A stretch of 7,592 nucleotides of DNA, taken from contig JAHFCD010000094.1 of the NCBI GenBank assembly GCA_023249695.1, forward strand, positions 1-7,592, given 5' to 3'. Below are positions 6,653 to 7,592 of the stretch, piece by piece. This stretch comes from Elusimicrobiota bacterium. GTDB lineage: Bacteria; Elusimicrobiota; Elusimicrobia; UBA1565; UBA9628. Positions within the stretch are counted from its first letter, which is position 1, and each line of letters opens with the position of its first letter. A program made the position numbers and the translations under genes. Below the pieces are notes generated by a model. The model was not told the DNA's origin and searched no databases. It saw only the letters and a list, made by a program, of their open reading frames with translations.

Positions 6653-7564
6653 TCAGGCTTTTTCGCGGACGAGCAAAGACGCGGCGATGGCGACGAGCAA
6701 AGTTCCGCCGATCACCGCGAGGGACGCGCCGGTGGTGACGTGGTACAGGTCCTTGACGATCATCTTCACGCCGACGAAGACGAGCACGGCGGAGACCCCG
6801 GCCTTCAGGTACTTGAACTCGGCCATCGAGCCCGCGAGCAGGAAGTAGGTCGAGCGCAGCCCCATCACCGCGAAGATGTTCGACGTGTAGACGACGAACA
6901 GGTCGGAGCTGACGCCGAGCGCCGCCGGGATCGAGTCCACGGCGAAGATCAGGTCGGTCGCCTCGATGACCACGAGCGAAGCGAACAGCGGGGTCGCGTG
7001 CAGGACCCCGTCGAGCCGGGTGAAGAAGCGGTGGCCGTGCGTGCCCGTCGTCACGGGCAGGAACTTGTGCAGCAGCCGCAGGGCGGGGTTCTTGCCGGGC
7101 TCCATCTGCGACTCGTCGGACAGCATCATCTTGCCGCCGGTGAACACGAGCACGGCGCCGAAGACGTAGAACATCAGGTGCGAGGCCTCGAGCAGGGACA
7201 GGCCGGCGAAGATGAAGACGAAGCGCATCGCGATCGCGCCGAGGATGCCCCAGTGCAGCACGCGCGGCTGGTTTTCCGGCTCGATGCCGAAGAACGCGAA
7301 GACGAGAATGAACACGAAGAGGTTGTCGACGGACAGCGATTGCTCGAGGATGTAGGCCGAGACGAACTGGAAGGCCTTGTCGTGGCCGTAGACGAAATAC
7401 ACCGCGAGGGCGAAGGCGGCCGCCAAGGTCCACCAGACGGCGACCATGACCGCGGCCTCGCGCACCTTCATGACGTGCGCCTTCTTCTGGAAGATGCCCA
7501 GGTCCAGCACGAGCATGACGCTCATGACGGCGACGAACACGGCCCACAACCAGGTGACTGCCAT
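6653..7564 (-). CDS. TerC/Alx-family integral membrane protein (putative metal transporter)
   Basis: This is a 303-residue polytopic membrane protein, close to the usual TerC/Alx length. It carries the family signatures EQSLSVDNLFVFILVF (74-89, acidic Glu74 and Asp80), RVLHWGILGAIAMR, and the second acidic helix EATDLIFAVDSIPAAL (201-216; Glu201, Asp204, Asp210). Seven or so membrane segments are visible, with a soluble loop around SDESQMEPGKNPALRLLHK. Members such as E. coli Alx and Bacillus YkoY/YceF move Mn(II) across the inner membrane for Mn homeostasis or for loading exported metalloenzymes. The name comes from tellurite-resistance operons, but no other ter gene is present. The ATG at 7564 is preceded by AGGA at 10 nt, slightly far for a ribosome binding site, and by TAGGAT which could also be a -10 hexamer. 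The family's yybP-ykoY Mn riboswitch, if any, would lie outside the window, since only 28 nt of upstream sequence is available. It converges on the methyltransferase gene with one base between stops. Confidence 0.95.
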   Translation of the reverse strand: MAVTWLWAVFVAVMSVMLVLDLGIFQKKAHVMKVREAAVMVAVWWTLAAAFALAVYFVYGHDKAFQFVSAYILEQSLSVDNLFVFILVFAFFGIEPENQPRVLHWGILGAIAMRFVFIFAGLSLLEASHLMFYVFGAVLVFTGGKMMLSDESQMEPGKNPALRLLHKFLPVTTGTHGHRFFTRLDGVLHATPLFASLVVIEATDLIFAVDSIPAALGVSSDLFVVYTSNIFAVMGLRSTYFLLAGSMAEFKYLKAGVSAVLVFVGVKMIVKDLYHVTTGASLAVIGGTLLVAIAASLLVREKA

Positions 7565-7573
7565 CGGTCGAAA

Positions 7574-7579
7574 ATCCTA
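7574..7579 (-). promoter_or_regulatory. TAGGAT element upstream of TerC-like gene (-10-like or Shine-Dalgarno)
   Basis: On the minus strand TAGGAT lies 9 nt before the ATG at 7564. It can be read either as a TANNNT -10 hexamer of a leaderless transcript or as a weak AGGA ribosome binding site with long spacing. The sequence alone does not decide, and the window ends 13 nt further upstream. Confidence 0.3.
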
Positions 7580-7592
7580 CCATTTGCCCGAT

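Noticed and set aside
6653..7564. Tellurite-resistance operon
   Set aside because: Only the TerC-like membrane protein is present; no TerD/TerE-type or other ter genes are visible. The TerC/Alx family is mostly linked to Mn transport.
7565..7592. yybP-ykoY manganese riboswitch before the TerC-like gene
   Set aside because: Only 28 nt of upstream sequence is in the window, too little for the riboswitch, so presence or absence cannot be judged.
1..7592. CRISPR arrays, tRNA or rRNA genes, insertion sequences, phage genes, attachment sites
   Set aside because: No spaced repeat array, no tRNA-like or rRNA sequence, no transposase or integrase motif, and no terminal inverted repeats were seen by reading. 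Almost every base lies in the five genes.

Overview
The window is GC-rich bacterial DNA, roughly two thirds G+C by eye. It is fully coding apart from two short gaps, and I see no RNA gene, mobile element or CRISPR array. It holds five protein genes. From left to right they are: a very large exported heme peroxidase/dioxygenase-like protein on the minus strand whose 3' end lies outside the window; a GT87-type polytopic membrane glycosyltransferase on the minus strand; a fusion of a GT2 polyprenyl-phosphate-sugar synthase with a SAM methyltransferase on the plus strand; a second SAM methyltransferase on the plus strand; and a TerC/Alx-family membrane protein on the minus strand.

The source cannot be named with certainty. 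Exported proteins with long Ala/Pro/Ser leaders after the signal peptide, very high GC, and membrane-associated glycan methyltransferases would fit a large-genome environmental bacterium. Elusimicrobiota is my best guess, but only a guess. There is no ribosomal or other phylogenetic marker here.

Region 1-3225 is one reading frame (minus strand) without a stop: signal peptide, a linker of about 170 low-complexity residues, a heme peroxidase domain of the alpha-dioxygenase/linoleate-diol-synthase/cyclooxygenase type (residues ~200-800, distal His364, Tyr605-x-x-His608), and a C-terminal extension of at least 275 residues with four likely membrane segments. Region 3226-3318 is an intergenic gap with an imperfect inverted repeat, an 11-bp direct repeat that runs into the upstream stop codon, a T-tract and a -10-like hexamer. 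Region 3319-6651 is a divergent glycoconjugate cluster. The GT2 half of the fusion should make a polyprenyl-phosphate sugar, which is the donor type used by GT-C enzymes such as the divergently encoded GT87 protein. The two methyltransferase units could decorate the same glycan or lipid. The divergent start codons are only 22 bp apart. Region 6653-7564 is the TerC-like gene, converging on the methyltransferase with one base between the two stop codons.

The most notable points are the membrane-extended cyclooxygenase/alpha-dioxygenase-like protein, the GT2-methyltransferase fusion facing a GT87 gene, and the promoter architecture: four start codons have a TANNNT hexamer 6-9 nt upstream and no clear Shine-Dalgarno sequence, which suggests leaderless mRNAs.
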